Below are positions 26,217 through 35,245 of a DNA stretch of 64,000 bases, in pieces. The stretch is from Malonomonas sp036526255 (GTDB lineage Bacteria > Desulfobacterota > Desulfuromonadia > Desulfuromonadales > Geopsychrobacteraceae): the NCBI GenBank assembly GCA_036526255.1, contig DATCYW010000009.1, positions 41,259 through 105,258 of the forward strand, given 5' to 3'. A program made the position numbers and the translations under genes. Each line of letters begins with the position of its first letter. Position 1 is the first letter of the stretch. The notes under the pieces were generated by a model. That model was not told the DNA's origin. It did not search any database and was given only the letters and a program-made list of their open reading frames with translations.

Positions 26217-27662
26217 ATGAGTTTGCGCGTCTACAATACTCTCAGCGGCAAAAAAGAAGATTTTCAGCCGCTTATTTCCGGCAAGGTCGGCATGTACGTC
26301 TGCGGCGTCACCGTTTACGACTACTGCCACATCGGCCACGCCCGCGCCAATATCGTCTTCGATATCATCTACCGCTACCTGCAGTTTGCCGGTTACGAAA
26401 CCACCTATGTGCGTAATTACACCGATGTGGATGACAAGATCATCAACCGCGCCAACGAGCGCGGCATCCCCAGCAAGCAGCTGGCGGAAGAGTTTATCCG
26501 CGCCTTTGATGAAGATATGCTGGCGCTGGGGCTGGCCAAACCGACCTTCGAGCCGCGTGCTACCGAGTATATCGACAAAATCATCGAAATCTGTCAGGTG
26601 CTGATCGGCAAGGGGATGGCTTATGAGTCAGCCGGTGACGTGTACTACCGGGTTGACAAGTTCGACAGCTACCTGAAACTCTCCAAACGCAACATGGAGG
26701 AGATGCTGGCCGGGGCACGGATTGCGCCGGGGGAGCAGAAGGAAAACCCGATGGATTTCGCCCTCTGGAAAACCGCTAAGCCGGGCGAGCCATCATGGGA
26801 ATCCCCCTGGGGCCCGGGACGGCCGGGCTGGCACATCGAGTGCTCGGCGATGAGTTCATCGCTGCTCGGTGACAGTTTTGACATCCACGGCGGTGGCCGC
26901 GACCTGATCTTTCCGCACCACGAAAATGAGATCGCCCAATCGGAAGCTGCCAACGGCAAGCCGTTCGCCAAATACTGGATTCACAACGGTTTCGTCAACG
27001 TCAATCAGGAGAAGATGAGCAAATCGCTTGGCAACTTCTTCACCATCCGCGATATCCTGAAGACCTATGACCCAGAGGTGGTGCGGTTCTTCATCCTCAC
27101 CGCCCACTACCGCTCACCGATCGATTTTTCTGATCAGAATCTGATCGAAGCGCAGACTGGTTTAAGCCGCTTCTATGAGGCGCTGCTGACGGCCGACCAG
27201 GCGGTTGAAGGTGCGGACGAATCCGCGGTGACCAGCAACGCAGGCGCTGAGTTGGAAGCCAAATTCCGCGAAGCGATGGATGATGACTTCAACAGTGCGC
27301 TGGCGATCGCCCACCTGTTCGAAGGGGTGCGGACCATGAACCGGCTCTGCGCGACCAAGAAATTCCGCAAAAACGCCGAACTGGTCGCGCAGGTGCGTGA
27401 TCTGCGTACCACGGTGCTGCGACTCGGTGAAGTGCTCGGCATCTATAATTCTGATCCGGCGGTCTGGTTGGAAAAGGTCAAGCTGGCCGGCTTGGCCAAG
27501 CTGGATATCACGCTGGATGAGATTGCGGTGCAGATCGAACAGCGGCTGCAAGCGCGGGCGGAGAAGGATTTTGCCCGCAGTGATGAAATCCGTGATGCTT
27601 TGGCTGCGCGCGGGATTGAACTGCTCGACAGTCGTGAAGGGACCAGTTGGAAGTTGAAATAG
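26217..27662 (+). CDS. cysS: Cysteinyl-tRNA synthetase
   Basis: A 481-residue class I synthetase for cysteine. The amino-acid site has a zinc-ligand cysteine in MYVCGVTVYDYCHIGHAR, which also holds the HIGH motif (residues about 38-41). KMSKS is EKMSKSLGN (about residue 266). The C-terminal DALR-like anticodon domain ends at residue 481. Length matches E. coli CysS. GGAG precedes the ATG. It is the last gene of the ispD-ispF-glnS-cysS string and is followed by a terminator. Confidence 0.97.
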   Translation: MSLRVYNTLSGKKEDFQPLISGKVGMYVCGVTVYDYCHIGHARANIVFDIIYRYLQFAGYETTYVRNYTDVDDKIINRANERGIPSKQLAEEFIRAFDEDMLALGLAKPTFEPRATEYIDKIIEICQVLIGKGMAYESAGDVYYRVDKFDSYLKLSKRNMEEMLAGARIAPGEQKENPMDFALWKTAKPGEPSWESPWGPGRPGWHIECSAMSSSLLGDSFDIHGGGRDLIFPHHENEIAQSEAANGKPFAKYWIHNGFVNVNQEKMSKSLGNFFTIRDILKTYDPEVVRFFILTAHYRSPIDFSDQNLIEAQTGLSRFYEALLTADQAVEGADESAVTSNAGAELEAKFREAMDDDFNSALAIAHLFEGVRTMNRLCATKKFRKNAELVAQVRDLRTTVLRLGEVLGIYNSDPAVWLEKVKLAGLAKLDITLDEIAVQIEQRLQARAEKDFARSDEIRDALAARGIELLDSREGTSWKLK

Positions 27663-27685
27663 GTTTCGGGTCACCATGAAAATCA

Positions 27686-27717
27686 AAAGGCTGCTCAATT
27701 GAGCAGCCTTTTTTTGT
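27686..27717. terminator. Terminator between cysS and the convergent srkA-like gene
   Basis: A perfect 11-bp stem (27686-27696 with 27701-27711, AAAGGCTGCTC) with a four-base AATT loop and TTTTTTTG on the plus side. The A-run on the other side could also serve the minus-strand gene, which ends at 27718. Confidence 0.85.
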
Positions 27718-28707
27718 TTAAAGCGACAATGCCGGCTCCTGCAGGGTCGACATCTGTTCACGCAGTTCGAGAATATGTTCCCCCCAGTACTGCAGGCTGT
27801 TGAACCAGGGGAAGGTGCGCGGAAAGGCCGGGTCGTCCCAGCGGCGCGCCAGCCAGGCGCTGTAGTGGATCATCCTCAGGGTGCGCAGCGGCTCGATCAG
27901 TTGTAGCTGCTGAAAATCGAAATCGTTAAACTGCTGATAGCCCTCAAGGATGGTTTCCATCTGCTGGCGCTGCTGATCTTCCGGGCCGGAGAGCAGCATC
28001 CATAAGTCCTGAATCGCCGGAGCCATGCGTGAATCGTCAAAATCAACGAAGTTCGGCGCGCCGTCGCGCCAAAGCATATTGCCGCTGTGGCAGTCCCCAT
28101 GCACGCGGATGTTGCGGATGCCAGAGAGTCGGGCGAAGCGCTCATCGATGATCTGCAGCAGGTCGCGGGTCAGCGACTGGTAGGATTCACGATAGTCATT
28201 TGGAATAAACTTTTCGCCGATCAAAGCTGCGCACTCGTGGCCGTAACTGCGGCTGTCGAGGGTCGGCCGCTGTTTAAAGGGGCGGGTGCTGCCGCACAGA
28301 TGAATTCGGCCAAGCAGCCGGCCCAGAATCTTCAGATGCGCCAGGTTATCCAGTTCCGGCGGTTGGCCGCCTTTACGTGGGTAGAGCGCAAAGCGGAACT
28401 TCTTGTATGGAAACAGGCTCTTGCCCGCGGCGTTGACCAGTGGCGCCACCACCGGTAACTCATGTTCGGCGAGTTCGTGGGTAAAGGCGTGTTCTTCTAA
28501 TATCTGTTTCTCGGTCCAGCGCTGCGGACGGTAAAACTTGGCGATCAGCGGTTCGCCATCTTCAATGCCGATCTGATAGACGCGGTTTTCATAACTGTTC
28601 AGGGTCAGAATCCGGCAGTCGCAGCGATAGCCCTGCGACTCAATCGCATCCATGATAAAGGCCGGAGTCAGGGCATCAAAGGGGTGTTGGTTCGGTTCTT
28701 CCGGCAT
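27718..28707 (-). CDS. srkA: SrkA/YihE-like stress response protein kinase
   Basis: A 329-residue cytoplasmic kinase of the APH-like fold, related to E. coli YihE (SrkA), which phosphorylates Ser/Thr proteins and protects against stress-induced death. The catalytic loop is VHGDCHSGNMLWRDG (His-x-Asp and the Asn metal ligand, about residues 200-215), with the second metal Asp in FVDFDDS. The N-terminus has the family opening DALTPAFIMDAIE and YENRVYQIGIED. It is monocistronic, with a terminator at its end. Function follows from similarity only. Confidence 0.88.
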   Translation of the reverse strand: MPEEPNQHPFDALTPAFIMDAIESQGYRCDCRILTLNSYENRVYQIGIEDGEPLIAKFYRPQRWTEKQILEEHAFTHELAEHELPVVAPLVNAAGKSLFPYKKFRFALYPRKGGQPPELDNLAHLKILGRLLGRIHLCGSTRPFKQRPTLDSRSYGHECAALIGEKFIPNDYRESYQSLTRDLLQIIDERFARLSGIRNIRVHGDCHSGNMLWRDGAPNFVDFDDSRMAPAIQDLWMLLSGPEDQQRQQMETILEGYQQFNDFDFQQLQLIEPLRTLRMIHYSAWLARRWDDPAFPRTFPWFNSLQYWGEHILELREQMSTLQEPALSL

Positions 28708-29188
28708 GATTTTCCTCGCAATCGTTAAGCAGGAACGAAGTTTACCTTTTTGCCGCTGGCAATGTAAAGCATGTCACCCTGCCAGACAGAGATGTCAACT
28801 GAGACCGCAGCGCGCGCCGGCGATTTGACCTTGACCCCTGGTTATTGTAAGGTAAGCGGTCAAGGTGACGCCCTGCCAGGGTGTTCCTCCTTTGTCCCGC
28901 AAGGGGATCGCTAAGAACGTCGCCCCGTGTGATGCTTCGCAGATCTCCTTTCCATTCAGAGTAGCGCTTGGTTCTGGTTCATCCACAGAATACGGGTCGC
29001 GGGTTGCTCTGCCCTTAAACAAATAAATAACATCGATACCAGGCCGCTGCTTAAGTGCAGGCGATCTTCTTTTTCCGTTCTCCTTTTGCTGTGAGGCCAT
29101 GGTGTCTATATTTGCTCAGCAGAAAATCTGTCCCGCAGCTTTGGAGTCTGTTCATGGCTACTAAGGATCTGATAAGTCAGGAGAAACA
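28708..29188. other. 481-base region between srkA and proV
   Basis: No confident gene or RNA was found here. One 101-codon frame on the minus strand (28795-29100) is described separately. I saw no clear promoter for the divergent proV genes or for srkA, and no riboswitch-like structure. Confidence 0.5.
28795..29100 (-). pseudogene. Possible degenerate DUF2846-like small gene
   Basis: A 101-codon open frame. Residues 25-60 read like the small lipoprotein domain with a YLFKGRATRDP stretch, then ATLNGKEICEASHG, reminiscent of DUF2846-type sequences (a Tyr-rich strand, then 'NGKxI..xxxGTYF'). The remainder loses the pattern, as if frameshifted. It lacks a signal peptide, and there is no ribosome site before the ATG. 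I treat it as a broken or spurious gene rather than an active one. Confidence 0.3.
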
Positions 29189-30418
29189 ATGGAAAAGGAA
29201 GTAAAAATCGCGGTCAAAAACCTGTTCAAAATTTTCGGTCCCAATCCGAAAAAAGCACGGGCGTTACTTGACCAGGGTTTGGCCAAAGAGGAAATCTTTG
29301 CAAAAACAGAAACCACCATCGGCGTGCAGAACGCCAGCTTCGAAATTTACACCGGTGAGATTTTTGTCATCATGGGACTCTCCGGTTCGGGAAAATCGAC
29401 CATGGTGCGGATGATTAACCGGCTGATCGAACCGACCTCGGGGCAGGTTCTGATCGATGGTGAAGATATCATCAGCATGAACAACGAGCAGCTGGTCAAG
29501 ATGCGGCGTAAAAAGATGAGCATGGTTTTTCAGTCTTTTGCGCTGATGCCGCATCTGACGGTCCTGCAGAACGCGGCTTTCGGTCTCGAACTCGATGGCA
29601 TCGACAAGCCGACCCGCGAAGCCCGCGCACTACAGGCCCTGGAGCAGGTCGGTCTCGAGGCTTGGGCGTCGAGCATGCCGGATGAACTGTCCGGCGGCAT
29701 GCAGCAACGGGTCGGTCTGGCCCGCGGGCTGGCGGTCGATCCGGCAATCTTGTTGATGGACGAGGCATTCTCGGCGCTGGATCCGCTGATCCGCACCGAA
29801 ATGCAGGACGAACTGCTGAAGTTGCAGGCCAAGGCGAAACGGACCATCGTCTTTATCTCGCACGATCTGGATGAAGCGATGCGTATCGGTGATCGGATCG
29901 CCATCATGGAGGGTGGTCTGGTGGTGCAGGTCGGCACGCCGGATGAGATTCTGCAGAATCCGGCTGATGATTATGTGCGGGCGTTTTTCCGCGGTGTTGA
30001 TCCGACCAACATTCTCACCGCCGGCGATATTTCCACCGACAGTCAGGTGACGATTGTGATTACTGACGGCAAAGGTATCCGTACTGCCTTGCAGCGGCTG
30101 ATCAAAAACGACCGCGACTATGGGTACGTCATCGACAGTAACCGCAAATTTCAGGGGATAGTCTCCACCGATTCGCTGCGTGAGCTGCTGGATCGGCCCG
30201 AATATCCGCAACATATCAGCAACGCCTATCTTCCAGATATCGTCCCGGCGCAGGCTGGTGATTCAATGCAGGACATTCTCCCCGAAGTGGCCAGTCACCC
30301 TTGGCCGCTGCCGATTCTTAACGAAAACGGCGGCTATCTGGGCGTGGTGTCGAAAAACCTGTTCCTGCGCACCCTGCAACGCACTGAAGTCGAAGAAGTA
30401 ACTGAAATTACGGCTTAA
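29189..30418 (+). CDS. proV: Glycine betaine/proline ABC transporter ATP-binding protein
   Basis: A 409-residue ATPase of the OpuA/ProV type, powering osmoprotectant uptake. Walker A is GLSGSGKST (about residues 62-70), the signature is LSGGMQQRVGLAR, and Walker B is AILLMDEAFSALDPL. Two CBS domains in tandem fill the C-terminal 110 residues and, in homologues, sense ionic strength. The N-terminal VKNLFKIFGPNPKKA is diagnostic for ProV. AGGAG lies seven bases before the ATG. It heads proV-proW-proX. Confidence 0.95.
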   Translation: MEKEVKIAVKNLFKIFGPNPKKARALLDQGLAKEEIFAKTETTIGVQNASFEIYTGEIFVIMGLSGSGKSTMVRMINRLIEPTSGQVLIDGEDIISMNNEQLVKMRRKKMSMVFQSFALMPHLTVLQNAAFGLELDGIDKPTREARALQALEQVGLEAWASSMPDELSGGMQQRVGLARGLAVDPAILLMDEAFSALDPLIRTEMQDELLKLQAKAKRTIVFISHDLDEAMRIGDRIAIMEGGLVVQVGTPDEILQNPADDYVRAFFRGVDPTNILTAGDISTDSQVTIVITDGKGIRTALQRLIKNDRDYGYVIDSNRKFQGIVSTDSLRELLDRPEYPQHISNAYLPDIVPAQAGDSMQDILPEVASHPWPLPILNENGGYLGVVSKNLFLRTLQRTEVEEVTEITA

Positions 30419-30445
30419 TAGAATTTATGGAGTAAAAAATAACTG

Positions 30446-31285
30446 ATGCGAATTTTTGATTTTGATGAACAACTGATCCCGCTGGATGAATGGATACAGA
30501 CCGCTGTCGATTGGCTGGTGCTCCATTATCGTGAATATTTCCAGATCCTCAAGATCCCGGTCGAGATCAGTTTAGAAGGTTTGGAATGGCTGTTTGCCAC
30601 CCTGCCGCCGTTTGTGGTGATCCTGCTGTTTGCTGCTGCCGCCTGGCGTTACGCGGGGAAACGCGTGACCTTGTTTACGGTGCTGACCTTCCTGTTGATC
30701 GGCTATCTCGGCCTCTGGGAAGACACCATGACCACGCTGGCGATGGTGATCTGTTCGGTGGTTTTCTGCGCCGTCGTCGGAATCCCGCTGGGTATTTTCG
30801 CTGGCCGCAGCGATCGAGTTGAGATGTACCTGCGCCCCTTCCTCGATGCCATGCAGACCACCCCGGCCTTTGTTTACTTGATTCCGGTGGTGATGCTGTT
30901 CAGCATCGGCACCGTCTCCGGCATTCTGGCGACCATTGTTTTCGCCCTGCCGCCGATCATCCGGCTAACCAATCTGGGCATCCGTCAGGTGCATCCGGAA
31001 CTGGTCGAAGCGGCGATCGCCTTCGGCGCCACCCCCTGGCAGGTGTTGCGCAAGGTGCAGCTGCCGCAGGCCATGCCGTCGATTATGGCCGGCCTCAACC
31101 AGACCATCATGATGGCCCTGTCGATGGTGGTTATTGCTGCCCTGATCGGTGCCGGCGGATTGGGAAATCCGGTGGTGCAGGGGCTGAATACACTCGAAAT
31201 CGGTTTGGCGACCATCGGTGGCCTGTCGATTGTGCTGTTGGCGATGGTTCTTGATCGAATCACCCAGGGACTTGCGCACAAGTAG
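30446..31285 (+). CDS. proW: Glycine betaine/proline ABC transporter permease
   Basis: A 279-residue inner-membrane permease with about six hydrophobic segments. The ProW opening IPLDEWIQTAVDWLVLHYR is present. The coupling loop with the ATPase reads EAAIAFGATPWQVLRKVQLPQAMP (about residue 190). It works with ProV and the binding protein ProX to import betaine or proline as compatible solutes. It lies 27 bases after proV and 38 bases before proX; AGTAAAAAAT precedes the ATG. A complete operon in normal order. Confidence 0.95.
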   Translation: MRIFDFDEQLIPLDEWIQTAVDWLVLHYREYFQILKIPVEISLEGLEWLFATLPPFVVILLFAAAAWRYAGKRVTLFTVLTFLLIGYLGLWEDTMTTLAMVICSVVFCAVVGIPLGIFAGRSDRVEMYLRPFLDAMQTTPAFVYLIPVVMLFSIGTVSGILATIVFALPPIIRLTNLGIRQVHPELVEAAIAFGATPWQVLRKVQLPQAMPSIMAGLNQTIMMALSMVVIAALIGAGGLGNPVVQGLNTLEIGLATIGGLSIVLLAMVLDRITQGLAHK

Positions 31286-31323
31286 TTTTTTAGTTCACTC
31301 ATGTCAATTTAAAGGAGAAAAGT

Positions 31324-32343
31324 ATGAAACGTCTGTTGTTTGTTCTGTTAATGCTGTCGTTGGCGCTACCGGCCTTCGCCGCCCATCATCAACCCGGCAA
31401 AGGGGTCAAGGTACAGCCCGCCCGCGCCACCTGGAATACCGGCTACTTCCAGGAAGCTCTGGTCCGTGAAGGCCTGAAAGAGCTTGGCTACAAGGTTGCA
31501 AAACCGAAAGAGTTAACCAATCCGCTCTTTTATCAATCACTCGCCCTGGGCGATCTCGATTACTGGACCAACGGCTGGTTCCCGGTGCATGACGGTCAAA
31601 TGCCGAAGAACTTCTATGAAAAGGGTGAAAAGGTTGGCTACGTTGTCAAGGCCGGCGGACTGCAGGGCTACTTGGTCTCAAAAAAGGAAGTGGAAAAATT
31701 CAATATCAAATCGCTTGAGGACTTCAAGCGCCCCGAGGTCAAAGCGGCCTTCGATGCCAACGGTGACGGCAAAGCCGATCTGACGGCCTGCCCCGCCGGC
31801 TGGGGTTGTGAGGGGACGATCGCTCACCACATGGACGTCTATGGCCTTGAGGATGACATCAACCTGATCAAGGCCGCTTATTCTGCGAGTATGGCCGATG
31901 CCCTGGCGCGCTATAATTCTGGCCAGCCAGCGTTCTTTTACACCTGGGCACCAAACTGGACTGTTTTCAAATTCAAGCCCAACAAAGATGTTATGTGGAT
32001 CAACGTGCCCGAGATTATTCCGACCGAAGCACAAAAACCGCAGGTCGAGCGTCTGACCGTCAGTGGTATCGAAGGAGCGGTCAGCGATCCGATCAAGTTA
32101 GGATTTGTGGTCGCCGACATTCAGATTGTCGCCAACTCGGAATTTCTGACCAAGAACCCGGCCGCGAAAGAGTTTTTCAAGGTCTTTACCTTACCCCTGG
32201 GTGACATTAACGAGCAGAACACCAAAATGCAGAACGGTGAAAAGTCTTCCAAGGATATTGATCGCCACGTCAAAGAATGGATCAAAAAGAATCAAGCGAC
32301 GTGGGATGGCTGGCTCGAAGCCGCCCGAAACGCAGCTATGTAA
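31324..32343 (+). CDS. proX: Glycine betaine/proline periplasmic binding protein
   Basis: A 339-residue binding protein, exported by an N-terminal signal peptide ending at about residue 19 (LPAFAA). The mature protein has ProX hallmarks: the AxWNTGYFQEALVREGLKELGY opening, the tryptophan-containing DYWTNGWFPVHD segment that forms the cation-pi box, and CPAGWGCEGTIAHHM with two cysteines. AAAGGAG lies before the ATG. Transcription ends at a strong hairpin 18 bases after the stop. Confidence 0.95.
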   Translation: MKRLLFVLLMLSLALPAFAAHHQPGKGVKVQPARATWNTGYFQEALVREGLKELGYKVAKPKELTNPLFYQSLALGDLDYWTNGWFPVHDGQMPKNFYEKGEKVGYVVKAGGLQGYLVSKKEVEKFNIKSLEDFKRPEVKAAFDANGDGKADLTACPAGWGCEGTIAHHMDVYGLEDDINLIKAAYSASMADALARYNSGQPAFFYTWAPNWTVFKFKPNKDVMWINVPEIIPTEAQKPQVERLTVSGIEGAVSDPIKLGFVVADIQIVANSEFLTKNPAAKEFFKVFTLPLGDINEQNTKMQNGEKSSKDIDRHVKEWIKKNQATWDGWLEAARNAAM

Positions 32344-32360
32344 ACTGCGCTTAGCTTGAA

Positions 32361-32396
32361 AAAACGGCCGGTGGGAATCATCCCTCCGGCCGTTTT
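32361..32396. terminator. Terminator after proX
   Basis: A 16-bp stem with one T-T mismatch (32361-32376 with 32381-32396, AAAACGGCCGGTGGGA) and a four-base ATCA loop. It has A and T runs on both sides, so it may also serve the minus-strand gene ending at 32421. Confidence 0.8.
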
Positions 32397-32420
32397 ACGT
32401 TGAGAATTCTAGCTGCGCTA

Positions 32421-33260
32421 CTATTTAGCGCCCTCAAGAATCGCCTGCGCTGCCAGCTCGATCACCGCGTCCTGCGGGATTAAAGAACTGGTCTTGGCGA
32501 CAAAGCCGTTGGCGTGGATAAAGCGCACCCCGGGGTTGCCTTCGAGGGCACGGAAATCGACCATCAGGTTGTCGCCCAACCGCAACATCTCCCAGCCCGC
32601 GCCGCGCACCGAGGGGGTGATGCTCATCACCACGCGCTTATCGTTGAGGAAGCTCAGATAGCGATCCATCGCCAGTTTCGGATTGTCGTCGATCGTGCTG
32701 AGGATCGCCCGGTAGCCTTTGATCGCGACGATTCTGCCTTCTTCCTTCAGTTGCGCCAGCCGCTGCATTTTCTGTTTCATCATCACCAGCAGGTCGCGGC
32801 CGAGTTCTTTCATCAGTTCATAGAGGACCGGATCACAGTTGAGGTGCTTGAGTGCGGAAAAACGGGCGAGAATATAGCCGTCGATCGGTGAGGAGGCAGC
32901 AAACAGCACACTGGTGTCGACCCCCAGGTGCTCAGCGGTGAGATGTGGCCCCCGGACATCCATCATGCTCATGTGTGGATACCATTCGTACATCTGCGTG
33001 GCCGCCTCATGGTGCCCAAGATGCTGCATCAGCAGATGAAAGGCGCAGGGCAGGGCCGGGTCCTGGTGGTGGTCAAAGTTGTTCCGTTCGGGGGCGTATT
33101 CCATGCCGACATCGACCACATAGGTCTTCGGGTCATCAAGGTCCGCGCGGGTCGCCTCGCGGCGGAAAACCTCAGCCTGCCCCAAGGTCGAGAGCAGCAC
33201 ACAGACGGAGAGAAAGTCATCTTTATGCGCGCTGCCCGGATGGGCGACTATCTTATACAT
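32421..33260 (-). CDS. MYG1-like DHH-type hydrolase
   Basis: A 279-residue protein related to the MYG1/UPF0160 family, whose eukaryotic member is a 3'-5' RNA exonuclease. The metal-binding signatures are visible: AHPGSAHKDDFLS near residue 6, YVVDVG at about residue 47 and the NNFDHHQDP motif (DHHQ). The family name 'DHH-like' rests on that. The ATG at 33260 has GGGGAGAATGCA immediately before it; the longer frame to 33317 is rejected. Family bacterial roles are uncharacterised. It is followed by the proX terminator in reverse. Confidence 0.78.
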   Translation of the reverse strand: MYKIVAHPGSAHKDDFLSVCVLLSTLGQAEVFRREATRADLDDPKTYVVDVGMEYAPERNNFDHHQDPALPCAFHLLMQHLGHHEAATQMYEWYPHMSMMDVRGPHLTAEHLGVDTSVLFAASSPIDGYILARFSALKHLNCDPVLYELMKELGRDLLVMMKQKMQRLAQLKEEGRIVAIKGYRAILSTIDDNPKLAMDRYLSFLNDKRVVMSITPSVRGAGWEMLRLGDNLMVDFRALEGNPGVRFIHANGFVAKTSSLIPQDAVIELAAQAILEGAK

Positions 33261-33390
33261 TGCATTCTCCCCGTGTCGAGCGTGAGTTGGTGGCTGCGCG
33301 AAGAACCAGAGGATCACCGCGCAGCCGGAACCTAGAAGTCTATCATATCCGCAGCTCAGACAGGAGAATTGCTGTACAGGTTAGGCTTGT

Positions 33391-34008
33391 TCAGAAAAGC
33401 GAGCGCAGCTCCGGCAGCAACAGGGTCAGGGCGATGCCCCACATGGTCAGCGCGACTAGCAGATCGAGGGTTCTCCAGGCCGCTGGTTTGCGGAACAGCG
33501 GGGCAAGCATGCCAGCGCCGAGGCTCAAACAGAAAAACCAGAGGATCGATGCAGTGATGGCGCCGGCGCCGAACATGAAGCGATCGGCTTGGGCCAGCTG
33601 GCCGCTGATGCCGCCGACCAGCACCACTGTGTCGAGGTAGACATGCGGATTGAGAAAGGTCAGCGCCAGGGTCGCCAACAGCAGTTTGCGGCGCGACGGA
33701 ATCGCGGCCGCGGCGGTATCGAGGCTGCCGCCTTTGAGCGCCGAGCGGAATGAGCGAAAACCGTAGCAGAGCAGAAACAGCGCACCGAGCCAGGTGGCCA
33801 GTTGCCCGAGAAGTGGATTGCTGGCGACCAGCGCGCCAACGCCGCTGATGCCGATCAGGATAAGGCTGGCGTCGCAGAGGCTGCAGACGACGGCGGTCTG
33901 CAGCGGAAAGTTGCGCCGCACCCCTTGCGTTAAGACGAAAGCATTTTGAGCGCCGATGGCGATAATCAGTCCGCCGCCGATGCCGATCCCCTGTAAAAAT
34001 GGCAGCAT
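33391..34008 (-). CDS. argO: LysE/ArgO family amino-acid exporter
   Basis: A 205-residue inner-membrane exporter with about six hydrophobic segments. Features fit the ArgO/LysE family: IGIGGGLIIAIGAQNAFVLTQGVRR (the GAQNAFVL core) at residues 6-30, and the ALTFLNPHVYLDTVVLVGG segment later. It likely exports arginine, lysine or canavanine. The ATG at 34008 has GGAGGAG upstream; a longer frame to 34044 is rejected. A LysR regulator of the ArgP group is divergently encoded 106 bases away, the same arrangement and partner as in E. coli. Confidence 0.9.
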   Translation of the reverse strand: MLPFLQGIGIGGGLIIAIGAQNAFVLTQGVRRNFPLQTAVVCSLCDASLILIGISGVGALVASNPLLGQLATWLGALFLLCYGFRSFRSALKGGSLDTAAAAIPSRRKLLLATLALTFLNPHVYLDTVVLVGGISGQLAQADRFMFGAGAITASILWFFCLSLGAGMLAPLFRKPAAWRTLDLLVALTMWGIALTLLLPELRSLF

Positions 34009-34090
34009 GGAAACTCCTCCGAAAAATGAAATCTGTTCGGGCAAATTACGATTGACGCTGACAAAAGTAAAATTAATTGTTTAGAGATAC

Positions 34091-34107
34091 TATTAGCTCT
34101 GCTAATA
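34091..34107 (+). promoter_or_regulatory. ArgP-like operator dyad
   Basis: A perfect 7-bp inverted repeat with a three-base spacer, TATTAGC-TCT-GCTAATA, eight bases before the argP ATG and in the argO/argP intergenic. It fits the T-N11-A pattern of LysR-type regulators and is a good candidate for ArgP binding. Confidence 0.55.
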
Positions 34108-34114
34108 TTGATTC

Positions 34115-35005
34115 ATGCTTGATTACAAACTGATAGAGGCTTTGGCGAAGGTGCTGGAATGCGGGGGTTTTGAGCGCGCCGCGCAGGTGCTCTGCATTAC
34201 CCAGTCGGCGATATCGCAGCGTATCCGCCTGCTTGAAGAGCGCAGTGGGCAGATTCTGTTGTCACGGACCACGCCGCCGCAACCGACCGCCGCCGGACGC
34301 AGTCTGCTGAAGCATTACCAGCAGGTCCGTTTGCTAGAAGAAGGGCTGGCGGCCGAACTGCGTGCCGAACCGGCGGTGGGACCGACGACCCTGGCGATCG
34401 GTATCAACGCCGACAGTCTGGCCAGCTGGTTTTTTGCCGCGATCAAGCCGCTGTTGCTGAATGCTGAACTGTTGCTGGATCTGCGGATCGACGATCAGGA
34501 ACAGACCCACAGGTATCTGCGCGAGGGGGAGGTGGTCGGCTGCATCAGCACCGAAGCGACCGCCATGCAGGGCTGCCGGGTCGAATTGCTTGGCGGGATG
34601 CTCTATCGCCTGCTGGCGACCCCCGCGTTTGCCGACCGCTGGTTTCCGGACGGGGTGACGCTGGCGGCGGCCGAGTCGGCCCCGGCCGTCATTTTTAATC
34701 ACAAGGATCGGTTGCACCAGCGTTTTTTTCAGCAGGCGATCAGTGGTTTCCCGCACCGCTGGCCGGCACACTATGTCCCCGCTCCTGAGCAGTTTCTGCA
34801 GGCGATCACCGATGGCTACGCCTACGGAATGGTGCCTGACTGGCAGAGCGCCGGGCTGCGGCAAGCTGGCGAACTTGTCGAACTGGTTTCCAACTGCGAA
34901 TTTGTCGTCGAACTCTACTGGCACTGCTGGAACCTTGATTCCGCGCCGCTGCGGAGCTTTTCACAACAGCTGGTCACAAGCGCCCGGCGCATGCTGGCGC
35001 TCTGA
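34115..35005 (+). CDS. argP: LysR-type regulator ArgP
   Basis: A 296-residue LysR regulator. The N-terminal winged helix reads YKLIEALAKVLECGGFERAAQVLCITQSAISQRIRLLEE, matching the ArgP/IciA group whose known target is the lysine/arginine exporter ArgO. The C-terminal two-lobe effector domain spans about residues 90-290. It is divergent from argO with 106 bases between them and a perfect LysR-type dyad just before its own start. The likely effector (arginine or lysine) is inferred from the partner gene. The start ATG is the first in the frame with no strong Shine-Dalgarno, so possibly autoregulated. Confidence 0.92.
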   Translation: MLDYKLIEALAKVLECGGFERAAQVLCITQSAISQRIRLLEERSGQILLSRTTPPQPTAAGRSLLKHYQQVRLLEEGLAAELRAEPAVGPTTLAIGINADSLASWFFAAIKPLLLNAELLLDLRIDDQEQTHRYLREGEVVGCISTEATAMQGCRVELLGGMLYRLLATPAFADRWFPDGVTLAAAESAPAVIFNHKDRLHQRFFQQAISGFPHRWPAHYVPAPEQFLQAITDGYAYGMVPDWQSAGLRQAGELVELVSNCEFVVELYWHCWNLDSAPLRSFSQQLVTSARRMLAL

Positions 35006-35245
35006 AACATCCAACCTGAAAGCTTCTTGTTGAACCCCTGCCGCTTCGCTCTCCTGCCTGCTAAGTTTTAGCGCTTGCCAATCTTGGCGTGAATGAGTGA
35101 TAATAAAAACTCTTTAACAAATTGACTGTCAACGTCGATAAGCGTCACGTATCGGCGAGTCGCTGACCGCTGTACCCTCTGTTTTCACTTATTCAATTCA
35201 ACTCAAGGTGGGCCATCTCTCTCTCATTCTGAAAAGGAGAGGCCA

